A stretch of 55,203 bases of DNA from Gammaproteobacteria bacterium 45_16_T64 (GTDB lineage: Bacteria; Pseudomonadota; Gammaproteobacteria; Pseudomonadales; Ketobacteraceae). The stretch is from NCBI GenBank assembly GCA_002162955.1, contig MABD01000026.1, forward strand, positions 97,768 through 152,970, written 5' to 3'. This document shows, one piece after another, positions 17,916 to 27,518 of this stretch. The notes beneath the pieces are model-generated. The model ran no database searches. It saw nothing but the letters and a program-made list of their open reading frames with translations, and was not told the DNA's origin. Numbering within the stretch: position 1 is the first letter of the stretch; each line of letters starts with the position of its first letter. The translations under genes were made by a program, and so were the position numbers.

Positions 17916-18794
17916 TTACGGTTGGTTCAAGCTCCAGTTATATTCGTTGTCAATATCACCGGTATACATTGCTAAGCGTTGGGCTAGTGCAGGCTTAGAG
18001 TAGGCGATGAGGTGTTGTAGCAAGGCTGCATCGGTGGTCCCAAAATCGACCTTGTACCAGTGGTAGATACTTGAGACAACCAACTGATTATTCTCAAACC
18101 GTACCCCTCGCTGATGATTTACGTAATATTGTGCCGCATTATTTAACAGAAATTCGGTATTGTCTGCAGTAAAAGCGGTACCGCTGAGGTTAGGGCAGCC
18201 AAAGCTCGCACAATTTACCGCGTAGTGTATGCGATTGTCATTATAGATAGGTCGCAGTATTCCATGCTCAATATTATTTAAGGTTAACGATTGACCTTGA
18301 ATAGTGGTGATTGCGTCGTCCCAGGGTCCAAACGAGAAAAAGCCTTTTCCCAGATCTGTGATGGTTTTGACGGGATAGTTTTTTACAATCAAGTTGACCG
18401 TGAGTGCATTGTACAAATTGATCCAATAGGCTTTTTGTTCTGTTCTTGAGTACTTGCGGGGATCCAGTGCTTCCAATTCGCCAATATAGCGGGTTAATTC
18501 AGACTTGTCGTTGCTATCCATTTTTGCGTAGTCAAACCGATTGACGCCGCTCTTGTGGTCGTCGATAAGGCGTTTTCCTAGTACGTTCTGCCACAAACTA
18601 TGGTCAATGGTTGTCTGGTTCGTTTCATTATGGGGCTCCCAAAACGGGAGCAGTTTTGATGCTGGCGCTGCGCTGCTTGTTAGGGGCAGAGCAAGGCTGA
18701 TAACGAACAACAATAATGTTGTTGTGTATCGAGCGGCTCGATGCATACTCGAGCTCAGTGTTATGGGTGAATATTGAGTTATCGTGGGTGTCAT
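17916..18794 (-). CDS. Exported DUF547-domain protein
   Basis: A 292-residue protein with an N-terminal region leading to a hydrophobic signal segment (TTLLLFVISLALPLTSSAA), so probably periplasmic. The DUF547 core is recognisable: KAYWINLYNALT, then ITTIQGQ, LNNIEHGILR and NCASFGCPNL in the second half. DUF547 proteins have no settled enzymatic role. ATG 18794 is preferred because AAGGAA lies 7 nt upstream; the longer frame would need a TTG at 18815. It is downstream of the GT2 and TVP38-oxidoreductase genes on the same strand, an association I recall from other proteobacteria. Confidence 0.85.
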   Translation of the reverse strand: MTPTITQYSPITLSSSMHRAARYTTTLLLFVISLALPLTSSAAPASKLLPFWEPHNETNQTTIDHSLWQNVLGKRLIDDHKSGVNRFDYAKMDSNDKSELTRYIGELEALDPRKYSRTEQKAYWINLYNALTVNLIVKNYPVKTITDLGKGFFSFGPWDDAITTIQGQSLTLNNIEHGILRPIYNDNRIHYAVNCASFGCPNLSGTAFTADNTEFLLNNAAQYYVNHQRGVRFENNQLVVSSIYHWYKVDFGTTDAALLQHLIAYSKPALAQRLAMYTGDIDNEYNWSLNQP

Positions 18795-18837
18795 TGCTAA
18801 TTCCTTAAGGGGCAAAATTCTTTAGAGATTAAAATTG

Positions 18838-19608
18838 TCAGAGACTATGCTCTTTAGAGTGATGTGATGGAGAAATCGTTCGATGCTTTTTGCGGGATTG
18901 TTGTAACCACAGGTTAACAATGGTGCCTACGATTCCATGGGCCGCGCCGATGGTTCCGCGAATGGTGCCGCTAATTTTAGAAACCCCGATGCGGCGACGG
19001 GTATCAACAGCGTATTCCTCAACGCGCATCTGATGTTGAGCCGCTTTTACTTGCATCTCAACGGTCCATCCAAAGCGTTCATCTTGCATGTTAATCTTTG
19101 TTAAGGCTGTAAATGATATCGCTCGAAATGGCCCAAGATCAGTGACAGGGACATTCCAGAGGCCGCGAATAAGCAGACTCGCCAGAAAATTCCCAAAGAT
19201 CTGCGGCGGAGTTAGCGCCCCTCGTTCCTGTTTGCCCAGGGTACGGGAACCAATCGCCAAATCAGCACCTTCACTGATAGCATTCAGCAGCGGTATTGCC
19301 TGCTGCGCATAAAAGGAATGATCGCCATCGATAAACAATACGATGTCGGTTTTTGGCAAGTGTTGCATCGCGGTTAAACAGGCAATGCCATACCCAGGTA
19401 TTGCTTGTGAAACAACCGTAGCCCCGGCTTCTTTGGCAACGTCACGTGTTTTATCTTGTGAGCCATTGTCACAGACAATGATGTTATCGATAAGCGGGGC
19501 AGTGGCATGATCTACTGTAAGTTTCAGTAGATCATTTACCACTAAGCCAATCGCTTTCTCTTCATCTTTGGCGGGAATAATGACCGAAACGTGTTGATGG
19601 TTAATCAT
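18838..19608 (-). CDS. Family 2 glycosyltransferase (dolichyl-phosphate-mannose-synthase-like)
   Basis: A 256-residue GT-A fold glycosyltransferase. It shows VSVIIPAKDEE (residues 8-18), CDNGSQDKT (about 46-54), the metal/nucleotide-binding LFIDGDHS (about 92-99, DxD) and IGSR (about 119). This pattern is typical of enzymes that transfer a sugar from a nucleotide sugar to a polyprenyl phosphate. No C-terminal TM pair is evident beyond a weakly hydrophobic stretch around residues 215-235. Its ATG overlaps the stop of the upstream TVP38-oxidoreductase gene by 4 nt, so the two are translationally coupled. It might supply a polyprenyl-phosphate sugar to the GT87-like enzyme at 23364-24692, which is inference. 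Confidence 0.88.
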   Translation of the reverse strand: MINHQHVSVIIPAKDEEKAIGLVVNDLLKLTVDHATAPLIDNIIVCDNGSQDKTRDVAKEAGATVVSQAIPGYGIACLTAMQHLPKTDIVLFIDGDHSFYAQQAIPLLNAISEGADLAIGSRTLGKQERGALTPPQIFGNFLASLLIRGLWNVPVTDLGPFRAISFTALTKINMQDERFGWTVEMQVKAAQHQMRVEEYAVDTRRRIGVSKISGTIRGTIGAAHGIVGTIVNLWLQQSRKKHRTISPSHHSKEHSL

Positions 19609-21785
19609 GTATCACCTCGTTGAGGGGTAATCGCAGTAGTATAAGCTGACTCCTTTCTGCGCCAGCGATGATATTTCTCCACCCATGTGAGTATATTCTC
19701 TGGTGCGTTGGCTCGCTTCCAGTTGCCTGCTGCAAATTTATTAGCTTCAGAGTAGGTTGGGTATATATGGATTGTACCGAGAATTTTGTTAAGACCAAGG
19801 CCATGTTTCATGGCTTGCACAAATTCAGTCAGTAGCTCAGCAGCACTGTGGCCGACGATAGTGACGCCAAGGATCTTATCGGTTTTTCCTTGTGTGATTA
19901 CCCTTACAAAACCTTGATCTTCGCTATCGGTTATTGCTCGGTCCAAATCGTCCAGTCCGTATTCAGTCAGTTGATAATCGATACCCTGCTCAATCGCTTC
20001 CTGTTCATTTATGCCGACTCTTGCTACCTCGGGGTCAACAAACGTAGCCCAGGGAATTACCCGATAATCCACCTTAAACTTTTTAATATGACCAAAGAGG
20101 CTGTTAACGGTGGCATACCATGCTTGATGAGATGCGGTGTGGGTAAATTGGTAGGGCCCTGCAACGTCACCACAGGCATACACGTTAGGAATAGAGGTTT
20201 GTAAATTATCATTCACAGCGATGGTTTTTCTCTGTGTGAGTTCGATGCCAATATTGTCGAGGCCAAACCCTGAGGTATTGGCTACACGACCGACGGCAAC
20301 AAGGATTTCATCAAATTCGATATTTATCCACTTTTCTCCATTTCTGCATAACAAGGTCTTTTGCCCATTGCGCACTTCCACTTTAGTGGCTTGATGCTGT
20401 GTGCGCACCGTTACACCGTCTTCAGCGAGTCGTTGTTCAACGAACGCGGATACTTTGGAATCTTCACGAACCATAAGCCTAGGGGCCTGTTCGATTTGTA
20501 TCACATTAGAACCAAGTCTTGCAAACGCTTGGCTGAGTTCACATCCAATAGGGCCGCCACCAAGTACCACGAGCCGTTTAGGTTGCTGCCGTAAATTCCA
20601 CAGGTTGTCAGAGGTTAAATAGCTAACTTGATCTAACCCGTCGATGGGGGGAACAAAAGGTCGAGCTCCGGTGGCGATGATGATGTTGCGGGTGGTAATT
20701 TTCTTGCCATTTACCTGAACAACATAAGGGGACAATATTGTTGCATCTCCCTCAATACAATCTACGCCTAGGCTGGTGAAACGTTCAACGGAATCGTGGG
20801 GTTCAATTTTCCTAATAACATGTTGTATGCGCTCCATGACGTTGGCGAAATTCACCGAAGATTCTAGGGATTTAATACCAAATTCTGAGGATTTTTTAAT
20901 GGTGGAGGCTACTTTAGCCGATCGAATCAAGGCCTTACTAGGGATACAGCCTGTGTTTAGGCAGTCGCCTCCCATTTTATGTTTCTCTATCAGCGTCACT
21001 TTCGATTTTACCGCGCCAGCGATAAGCCCGCTGACAAGTCCTGCTGAACCGCCACCGATGACAATCAAATTAGTATCAAACGATTTAGGTTTGTCGAACT
21101 TTCTCAGTTCACGGTTGTTTTTGATAGAGGAGAGCAGTTTTTTTGCAATCAGGGGGAATATACCCAATAGGCAAAAGGAAAAGATGATAGAAGGCGATAA
21201 GATACCCGATAGACTGTCAAGTTTTGATAGCTGGGTACCTGCGTTAACATACACTATGGTGCCCGCCAACATGCCTATTTGACTCATTAAGTAGAAAGTA
21301 CGGGCTTTAATTGTGGTAAGTCCCATCAGTGTATTGATCATAAAGAAGGGCATAATGGGTACAAGACGCAGGGTGAATAAATAGAATCCCCCGTCCTTCT
21401 CAATACCTTCATTAAAGGGTTTAAGTTGTTGGGAAAAGCGCCTTTGTACGCTGTCTCTGAGTAAATATCGGCTAATAAGGAACGAGCAGGTAGCTCCAAT
21501 GGTACTTGCGAAAGAAACAATAAGGGTGCCCCACGCAAGTCCAAATAATGCGCCGGCGAATAACGTTAATAATGCGGCTCCAGGAAAGGATAATGCGGTT
21601 GCGACGACATATGTTACGAAAAACACAGAGACAGCCGCTAATGGCGAATTACTGACAAACTCTTGGGCGGCAGATTGCTGCTCTTTCAGCGACGCTAAAT
21701 TGAGGTACTGTTGCAGATCAAAATAAAAAAATGAGGCGGCGACTACGATCACCGTTGAGACGACCAAGATTTTACTGAGTTTCAT
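19605..21785 (-). CDS. TVP38/TMEM64 membrane domain fused to a FAD disulfide oxidoreductase
   Basis: A 726-residue two-part protein. Residues about 1-230 are a TVP38/DedA-type (SNARE-associated) membrane domain with about five to six hydrophobic segments. Residues about 238-710 are a class I pyridine-nucleotide-disulfide oxidoreductase: FAD Rossmann VIGGGSAGLVSG, redox pair in GGDCLNTGCIPSKAL, NAD Rossmann VVLGGGPIGCE, FAD-binding YACGDVAG, and a C-terminal dimer domain ending near HIYPTYSEANKF. It resembles mercuric reductase/dihydrolipoamide dehydrogenase, but HIYP replaces the usual HxHPT. There is no C-terminal Cys pair as in MerA. The fusion is a recurring bacterial architecture of unknown substrate. 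A GGAG ribosome site precedes the ATG, just inside a complex hairpin region. Confidence 0.92.
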   Translation of the reverse strand: MKLSKILVVSTVIVVAASFFYFDLQQYLNLASLKEQQSAAQEFVSNSPLAAVSVFFVTYVVATALSFPGAALLTLFAGALFGLAWGTLIVSFASTIGATCSFLISRYLLRDSVQRRFSQQLKPFNEGIEKDGGFYLFTLRLVPIMPFFMINTLMGLTTIKARTFYLMSQIGMLAGTIVYVNAGTQLSKLDSLSGILSPSIIFSFCLLGIFPLIAKKLLSSIKNNRELRKFDKPKSFDTNLIVIGGGSAGLVSGLIAGAVKSKVTLIEKHKMGGDCLNTGCIPSKALIRSAKVASTIKKSSEFGIKSLESSVNFANVMERIQHVIRKIEPHDSVERFTSLGVDCIEGDATILSPYVVQVNGKKITTRNIIIATGARPFVPPIDGLDQVSYLTSDNLWNLRQQPKRLVVLGGGPIGCELSQAFARLGSNVIQIEQAPRLMVREDSKVSAFVEQRLAEDGVTVRTQHQATKVEVRNGQKTLLCRNGEKWINIEFDEILVAVGRVANTSGFGLDNIGIELTQRKTIAVNDNLQTSIPNVYACGDVAGPYQFTHTASHQAWYATVNSLFGHIKKFKVDYRVIPWATFVDPEVARVGINEQEAIEQGIDYQLTEYGLDDLDRAITDSEDQGFVRVITQGKTDKILGVTIVGHSAAELLTEFVQAMKHGLGLNKILGTIHIYPTYSEANKFAAGNWKRANAPENILTWVEKYHRWRRKESAYTTAITPQRGDT

Positions 21786-21804
21786 CGAAACTTACTCCAA
21801 TAGC

Positions 21805-21860
21805 CCACTCAGCTATTACTCAACCACCACAATGAGTAATAGCTGAATAATAGTTGAGTG
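21805..21860 (-). repeat. Nested alternative hairpins between barrel and oxidoreductase genes
   Basis: A perfect 13-bp inverted repeat (21810-21822 with 21833-21845, 10-nt loop) overlaps a larger one (21805-21817 with 21848-21860, one mismatch). The shared arm means the two stems cannot form completely at once. It lies between the stop of the barrel gene and the start of the oxidoreductase gene, both on the minus strand. No T-tract follows, so an attenuator or RNA-processing element fits better than a simple terminator. Confidence 0.6.
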
Positions 21861-21868
21861 GTATGATG

Positions 21869-22687
21869 TTAGAAAGTGTACCCAACGCTTAACGCTGAAA
21901 TATCACTTTTGGCCGTGTTTCTTCCATCCAATACACTTGCACGTGTTAGCGTGATGCTCAGTCTATTGTCGAATTCATAGCTAACGTTAATATCTGCTAG
22001 CGTATTGTCTTCAGCGAGCTCGGTGAAGTCGCCGGTGAATTCGCTGTCGTTAAGGTCAAGGTCACCTTGGGCATCGACAATGTGATATCCGGCGCTAACA
22101 CTGAGACCGTCTGTCAGTTGGAAGTAGGAATTAACGTTGACAAAGGCATCGTTATCCACGCCAGAATCGCGGTAGCGATAACCGATCTCTGTGGATAATG
22201 CGATGACATTATTAAACACTTTGCCTACGATGATGGATGCTTCAGCACCAGAAGCCCCGTCACCAATGGAGGTCACTTCCCCTTCGTCATAGTTGCCTGC
22301 AACGTTGATGGCACCTCGAATCGCGATACTTGGCAACCAAGAGTCAGATAAGAACTCATCACGCACCCTCCAGGTCGCACCAATGGTGCTATCGGTAGTC
22401 CCTGTGTCACCGGCAGAGTCGACGAAATCGGACTCTGCAAAGCCAAATTTTGCATCAACGGAAAGGTTGTCAGAGACCACTTTTGATACGGAGTACCATT
22501 GTGTTGTTTGTGTCAGGTCGTCGGGCAAATCCATGTCGTCATCGCCAACGTAGAGTTTGTCGGCGGTTTGAAATATTTGGGTGGTGCTAATGGTTGCATT
22601 TCCTGGTGACCCTAGCCATGGTGAACCATCGGCAAGTGCGCTGCCTGCGGCAAATAGGGCAACGCTTCCTAATAGTATTCTTTTCAT
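21869..22687 (-). CDS. Outer-membrane beta-barrel protein of unknown function
   Basis: A 272-residue protein with a clear signal peptide (MKRILLGSVALFAAGSALA). The remainder is rich in alternating polar/hydrophobic strands, Asp, Gly and Tyr, and ends in LSVGYTF with a terminal Phe, the usual outer-membrane insertion signal. No family-specific motif is recognised. Length and strand pattern suggest a 10-14-strand barrel. The small exported CxxC protein lies immediately upstream (55 nt) on the same strand, so the two probably share an mRNA. Downstream is the hairpin pair. It could be a porin-like or transporter-like barrel. Confidence 0.75.
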   Translation of the reverse strand: MKRILLGSVALFAAGSALADGSPWLGSPGNATISTTQIFQTADKLYVGDDDMDLPDDLTQTTQWYSVSKVVSDNLSVDAKFGFAESDFVDSAGDTGTTDSTIGATWRVRDEFLSDSWLPSIAIRGAINVAGNYDEGEVTSIGDGASGAEASIIVGKVFNNVIALSTEIGYRYRDSGVDNDAFVNVNSYFQLTDGLSVSAGYHIVDAQGDLDLNDSEFTGDFTELAEDNTLADINVSYEFDNRLSITLTRASVLDGRNTAKSDISALSVGYTF

Positions 22688-22742
22688 AATTGTCTCAAAG
22701 GAGTGTGTAATAGAATGAACAAATTCGGGTAACTAGCAAAGG

Positions 22743-23057
22743 CTACTGAATGTCGAAACGCTTATTGATATAAAAGGCGACGGCTTTTCTTTCTTTATGG
22801 CTGAGTACTTGAATATCTTTGGTGTTGTTCTTGACCTTCTCTACCACCATCATCGCATCACTCTTGTTAAACGAATTGCTTGCCATCGTGCAGCTGCTAC
22901 ACAGTAATTTTTTATGGAGCGTGATTTTTCCGAAGTTATAGGGGTCTTGAGCTCCCGATGCGCCACGGCTGCTAAACGACCCTGAAGCCATGCTTGATGC
23001 GCTAGCGGTAATAAGACCAAAGGCGACGGCTGCCAATGTTAATTTTTTATAATTCAT
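22743..23057 (-). CDS. Small exported protein with CSSC motif (cytochrome-c-like but no haem His)
   Basis: 104 residues with a signal peptide (MNYKKLTLAAVAFGLITASASSMA). The mature part has KLLCSSCTMASNSF and ends LSHKERKAVAFYINKRF, which looks like the final helix of a small class I cytochrome c. The haem motif CxxCH is CSSCT here, so covalent haem c attachment in the standard way is not expected. The start at 23057 is chosen because GGAAA lies upstream and the signal peptide begins there; a longer frame to 23189 lacks this. It is probably co-transcribed with the barrel gene. Function is unknown. Confidence 0.7.
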   Translation of the reverse strand: MNYKKLTLAAVAFGLITASASSMASGSFSSRGASGAQDPYNFGKITLHKKLLCSSCTMASNSFNKSDAMMVVEKVKNNTKDIQVLSHKERKAVAFYINKRFDIQ

Positions 23058-23280
23058 AGGATGATTTCCAAGTTGATAGGGAAAAGTACATAGATTCCGT
23101 AACGTTCTGTTCAATATAAACGTTATAACTCGATCTACTGGGGAGCATATTAGGTAGGCAATTTCACGATTAGATAACGTAAATATCACAATTTTGTAAA
23201 CTTAAAGGAAAGTTGTTTTTTTATGTGCTGGGGCTGAACTTTTTGATTTTTTGGGTATCACAAAAAATCGTGGTTGTGTC

Positions 23281-23320
23281 GTTGTACGTAGTTACGTGTA
23301 GTTACGTGTAGCTGCGTGTT
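23281..23320 (+). repeat. 10-bp tandem repeat in a 306-bp intergenic region
   Basis: GTTACGTGTA occurs twice exactly (23291-23310), flanked by degenerate copies (GTACGTA before, GCTGCGTGTT after), giving about four units at near-helical-turn spacing. It lies in the gap 23058-23363 between divergent genes, some 45 nt upstream of the glycosyltransferase start. The rest of this gap is AT-rich with no gene visible. Confidence 0.6.
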
Positions 23321-23363
23321 GATACAAGGCTATACTAGGAAGAACATCATAAGGGGACGTTAC

Positions 23364-24692
23364 ATGCAGTGGCCTAGTACCATCTCGCAGGGGAGAGCAG
23401 GCGTACATATCGCGGGTTTATGCTCGTTGGTGGCTTATTCATATTTGGCTTGGTTATCGCAGGATATTAGTCGGTTAACGTTGTCTTGGTTTTTTGTTGT
23501 AATCATTCCTGTTTTTGGACTGATGGGATGGGTGTTCTTACAGACTCGCCGTGGTGGGTGGTCATTATCATTTGCTGATGTTTTGTTATGGGCCGCCGCT
23601 TTTCGGATAGCGGGTGTCTGGGGTGCCCCCATATTTGAGGATGATTTTTTTCGTTATCTTTGGGATGGTTATCGACTGTATGAGTCTGGCGATCCATATT
23701 CATTAGCTCCGAGTGTTTTTTTTGGCGATACCTCTGTGCCCACTACCTATCAGAGAATATTGGATGGGATAAATTATCCCGATATCCCCACAATATATGC
23801 ACCAACGCTACAGCTAAGTTTCTTGTTGGGTCATTGGCTGACACCTGGAGATTTATTAGGGTTAAAACTGGTGTATGTCAGTGTCGATTTGTTGCTGATT
23901 GTTGTGCTGCATAAAATGGTAGCGTCGACACAATGGGTCTTGCTTTACGCCTGGAATCCTTTGGTGATAAAAGAAATCGCATTTACAGCCCATCCTGATG
24001 GTTTCGGTGTGTTTTTCTTAGTATTGACATGTTTTTATGAATTACGAGGAAAGCCGTGGTTAACTATGTTGTGTTTGGGGTTGAGTGTCTGTGCTAAACC
24101 TTTTGCGTGGTTTGTTGCCCCTTTTATACTATGGAATGTTCCCAAACGTTTTATTCCGGTTTTTGTCATCACTGTGCTAGTGCTATACCTTCCTTTCATT
24201 TTACAGTCTAGTCAGGTGTTGACGGGGTTGTTCGCATTTGGGCGGGACTGGCAGTTTAATGCAGCAATATTCTCATTGCTATCGGCGTGGTTACCTATTG
24301 CGATAGCGAAGCCTCTTTGTATTTCTATATTTTTAGGGGCTTTTGCCGCATACTTTTTACGTTTTATTAAAAACCCTACCGCCCCTGTTCGTTATGATTG
24401 GATATTGGCTGGATTATTGTTTTTTTCACCCGTGTTGAATGCATGGTACTGGGTCTGGGTACTGCCTTTTGCGGTACTGTACCCTAGTCGATGGGTATGG
24501 GTCGCGTCATGTACGCTGCTTTTGTCGTATGTTACGGGAATTAATATGGACGACTCTGAATTGTCTGCCTATCAAATACCCGTTTGGATATTGGCTCTAG
24601 AGTATGGCGTAATTGCGTTGGTCATGCTGGAGGATGGTAGAGTTTATCGACGCAAGCGTACTTATCAACAGGTCAACTTAGGTACAGACTAA
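23364..24692 (+). CDS. GT87-like polytopic membrane glycosyltransferase
   Basis: A 442-residue protein with about ten to twelve hydrophobic segments. The first periplasmic loop carries FEDDFFRYLWDGYRLYESGDPY, the acidic-loop pattern of polyprenyl-phosphate-sugar-dependent GT-C enzymes (GT87/mannosyltransferase group). These enzymes use lipid-linked sugars on the periplasmic side to glycosylate lipids, polymers or proteins. ATG 23364 is preferred because AAGGGG lies 7 nt upstream; the frame extends to 23316 without a ribosome site. Its end overlaps the end of the convergent kinase gene by 20 nt. The nearby GT2 enzyme could provide the lipid-linked donor. Confidence 0.82.
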   Translation: MQWPSTISQGRAGVHIAGLCSLVAYSYLAWLSQDISRLTLSWFFVVIIPVFGLMGWVFLQTRRGGWSLSFADVLLWAAAFRIAGVWGAPIFEDDFFRYLWDGYRLYESGDPYSLAPSVFFGDTSVPTTYQRILDGINYPDIPTIYAPTLQLSFLLGHWLTPGDLLGLKLVYVSVDLLLIVVLHKMVASTQWVLLYAWNPLVIKEIAFTAHPDGFGVFFLVLTCFYELRGKPWLTMLCLGLSVCAKPFAWFVAPFILWNVPKRFIPVFVITVLVLYLPFILQSSQVLTGLFAFGRDWQFNAAIFSLLSAWLPIAIAKPLCISIFLGAFAAYFLRFIKNPTAPVRYDWILAGLLFFSPVLNAWYWVWVLPFAVLYPSRWVWVASCTLLLSYVTGINMDDSELSAYQIPVWILALEYGVIALVMLEDGRVYRRKRTYQQVNLGTD

Positions 24693-27450
24693 GGGTTTTT
24701 CGTAAATCGTCAAATATCACCGGTTTGGCGACGAAATCATCCATGCCGGCTTCGGTACAGGCACTCTTGTGGCTTTCCATTGCATGGGCGCTAAGGGCGA
24801 TAATTGGAAGTGTCGATTTGTGTTGTTTGATTTCCCATTCACGGATCATACGCGTGGCTTGGAACCCGTCAACAACAGGCATTTCACAGTCCATTAAGAT
24901 AAAGTCTATCGGGTTTTCTTCTTTGCTGATGCAATCAAAGGCTTCTTGGCCACTCGAAACAGCGATAGCATTAACGCCGAGCTTATTGAGAAAGGCCAGC
25001 GCAACCTGGCGATTAACGGCGTTATCGTCTACTACTAAGCCGTGTCGATGGCTAAATGGTCGATTAACATCGATCATCGAAACTTTCTCTGTGTGTTGGA
25101 TCAGAGAATTGAATACCAAATAAAATAAACGATTAATACTAAAGGGATGCTCAATTAGCCAGGGTGCTTTTCCTATGGACAGGTTTCCGATGTTGGAATC
25201 GGATGAACCCGCTGGGGCTGAAATAATTAGCTGTGCATCTTGTAGAAGGTCATTGCTATTGATGATCGCTGCGACATCTTGGTAATTAGATAGCCGATGG
25301 TTAACCTCAACTAATACAAAATCAACAGCCTTGTCGCAGTCCGAAATCACAAAAGGCACTTCTTCTATCGTTGATGCGTGAAATAATTGCATCTGCCAAA
25401 TATCGGTATGTTGTCGAATCGAATTCACAAACCTATCGGTGTTGGATACTACCAGTGCACTCAATGCTGACAGTGAGTTGGCTAGAGTTTCGTCGTTGGG
25501 GAGTTGGTAATTTGTACTGTTGGTAATCGGTAGGCTAAACCAAAACGTAGAGCCTTTGTCTATTTCGCTGCTAACACCAATGGCACCGCCCATCATCTCG
25601 ACCAGACGTTTGGATATGGAAAGCCCTAATCCTGTTCCACCATATATGCGGGAGGTGGAGGTGTCGGCTTGAGAGAAGTGCTCAAACAGATGCTGTTGTT
25701 TAATGGCTGGAATTCCAATGCCTTGATCGATTACCTCGATCAATAGCTCAGCCCGTTCCCCTTTTATATTATGTTGGATGCTAACATTGACAATGATGCT
25801 GCCTTTATCGGTAAACTTGAACGCGTTACTCAATAGGTTGGTTAATACTTGTTTTACGCGCGTTGGGTCGCTTTCTAGTGTTAAAGGAATGTCGGGTTCC
25901 ATATAGATATTAAAGTACAGCATTTTGTCTGCTGCACGTGTCGCAAATATTGCGGCTGTATCGTCGATTGCTTGGCGAATGTTAAAAGAAATAGACTCAA
26001 CATCAAGTCTCCCTGCTTCGATTTTTGAATGATCGAGAATGTCATTTAATACGGTTAACAAGGTTTGGCCAGACCCCAGTATTGTTTTGATATAGTGCTT
26101 TTGTTGTGAGGTCAGCGTGGTGTCTTTGAGTAATTGTGCCATACCAAGAATACCGTTCATTGGAGTTCGGATTTCATGACTCATGGTGGCGAGCAGATCA
26201 CTTTTAGCTTTTACCGATGTATACGCTTTTTGTTTTTCATAGTTGAGCGTGTTGATGCGATAGGCAAGACCTAGAGATAGCAGGGCTGCTTCTAGAATAT
26301 TGGAGGCTTGAATGAAATCATCCAGTAATGGAGAGTAGGGTATCAGGCCCAAACTACTGGCTGAATAGGCGACAACCGCGTGCACGAGTGTGATCCAAGC
26401 AATGGTATAAAAAGACGCTTCAGGTAGCCCTTGGCGCCACATATAAATGCCGCATAAAAGTAACGCGGCTCCGCCGGGTAATAGCAATAGAAAGCAGAGT
26501 ACCAATACGATAGAGCTGCTGGAGAGAAGTGAAGTGACAAGAAGGCTAAGCCAGCATAAGCTAAGGATTTGTAAGCCAGAATTTAATCTAGGTGCATTTT
26601 GCTTCAGGGATAAAAAACTGGTGGTAAAGCGGACAGAGGATAGGGCCCCCATAGCGAGGATAGTAGTATAAAAACGCTGGCTTGTTTCTGGGTTGTTTTG
26701 CCAAAGGTAATCGATAGCAATGCCTTTGTCGATAACGATAAAGGTTGCCAATAATACAATAAAGATAACGTAGTTTGCGTAGCTTCTATCTTTGACAAAG
26801 AAAAATAGGCAAAGGTTATATAGCGCCATAATAAGTACAGAGCCAAAATAGATGCCATTAAACATTGTGCGATGTATTTGTTCCTGGGTAAACGTTTGCT
26901 CGTCCCAAAGGTAAATGGGAAGCTTCATTGGATAGCTATTGGTGATTTTTGCGTACACGGTTAGTTGTTGTTCTGGTTTGATAGGGATGGGGAAAACAAA
27001 CTGACTGACAGGTAAGTAGCGTTGACTGAGGGGCTTTTCCTCCATTAACTGCATAAAGATAGGTTTAAACGGAATGCTAGTCGAGGGGAGGGTAGAATCG
27101 TCTTCGGTAATATATAGATCTATTTGGGATATTTTTGTGTTGGCAAACTCGATCAGAAATGTGTCAGGGATAGGAGAGCTAGGTACTGAAAATCGTATCC
27201 AGATAGGGTGCTCGACAAATCCCATATTAATATGGGTGTCGGGGTACACTTTCCACCCTAATCCTGTCCGAAGAATATCCTGTAATTCAGTGGGGGGTTG
27301 GTCACTGTCTAGTACTTCTACGACAGGAGGGGCATTAAGTAAAACCGGGCGAACAGATGACTCTGCATTAGCCGCGTTGCTAATACACCCAAGCAGGCAA
27401 AGTACTACAAGGAGCAAGTACTGCGGCAAACTGAAGGGAGGAGACGTCAA
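24673..27450 (-). CDS. Hybrid sensor histidine kinase (7TMR-DISM, HisKA, HATPase, REC)
   Basis: A 925-residue membrane kinase. A signal segment (about 1-29) is followed by a periplasmic 7TMR-DISMED2-type sensor domain (about 35-185), seven TM helices (about 195-400), HisKA with [13 protein letters not shown] (His intact), HATPase (N box [18 protein letters not shown]), a degenerate receiver-like stretch (about 660-790) and a C-terminal receiver with VVDDN and [17 protein letters not shown]2 domains commonly bind carbohydrates or other small ligands. The kinase would autophosphorylate and pass phosphate to its own receiver; no output regulator or HPt protein is adjacent. The start is TTG (GGAAAG upstream). 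Confidence 0.92.
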   Translation of the reverse strand: MTSPPFSLPQYLLLVVLCLLGCISNAANAESSVRPVLLNAPPVVEVLDSDQPPTELQDILRTGLGWKVYPDTHINMGFVEHPIWIRFSVPSSPIPDTFLIEFANTKISQIDLYITEDDSTLPSTSIPFKPIFMQLMEEKPLSQRYLPVSQFVFPIPIKPEQQLTVYAKITNSYPMKLPIYLWDEQTFTQEQIHRTMFNGIYFGSVLIMALYNLCLFFFVKDRSYANYVIFIVLLATFIVIDKGIAIDYLWQNNPETSQRFYTTILAMGALSSVRFTTSFLSLKQNAPRLNSGLQILSLCWLSLLVTSLLSSSSIVLVLCFLLLLPGGAALLLCGIYMWRQGLPEASFYTIAWITLVHAVVAYSASSLGLIPYSPLLDDFIQASNILEAALLSLGLAYRINTLNYEKQKAYTSVKAKSDLLATMSHEIRTPMNGILGMAQLLKDTTLTSQQKHYIKTILGSGQTLLTVLNDILDHSKIEAGRLDVESISFNIRQAIDDTAAIFATRAADKMLYFNIYMEPDIPLTLESDPTRVKQVLTNLLSNAFKFTDKGSIIVNVSIQHNIKGERAELLIEVIDQGIGIPAIKQQHLFEHFSQADTSTSRIYGGTGLGLSISKRLVEMMGGAIGVSSEIDKGSTFWFSLPITNSTNYQLPNDETLANSLSALSALVVSNTDRFVNSIRQHTDIWQMQLFHASTIEEVPFVISDCDKAVDFVLVEVNHRLSNYQDVAAIINSNDLLQDAQLIISAPAGSSDSNIGNLSIGKAPWLIEHPFSINRLFYLVFNSLIQHTEKVSMIDVNRPFSHRHGLVVDDNAVNRQVALAFLNKLGVNAIAVSSGQEAFDCISKEENPIDFILMDCEMPVVDGFQATRMIREWEIKQHKSTLPIIALSAHAMESHKSACTEAGMDDFVAKPVIFDDLRKTLSLYLS

Positions 27451-27518
27451 ATTTCATGCTTTCCAGTCAGGAGATTCAGACTATTAAGTCTAGCATGAAA
27501 AAGTTGAGAAAAAGGCGT

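Noticed and set aside
20776-21282. 168-codon open frame antisense to the TVP38-oxidoreductase gene
   Set aside because: It lies wholly inside a well-supported gene on the other strand, has no ribosome site worth noting and no recognisable protein features.
19605-21785. Mercuric reductase (merA)
   Set aside because: There is no HMA domain or C-terminal Cys pair, and the N-terminus is a TVP38 membrane domain.
22743-23189. Longer 148-residue version of the small exported protein
   Set aside because: The extra N-terminal 44 residues lack a ribosome site and would bury the signal peptide.
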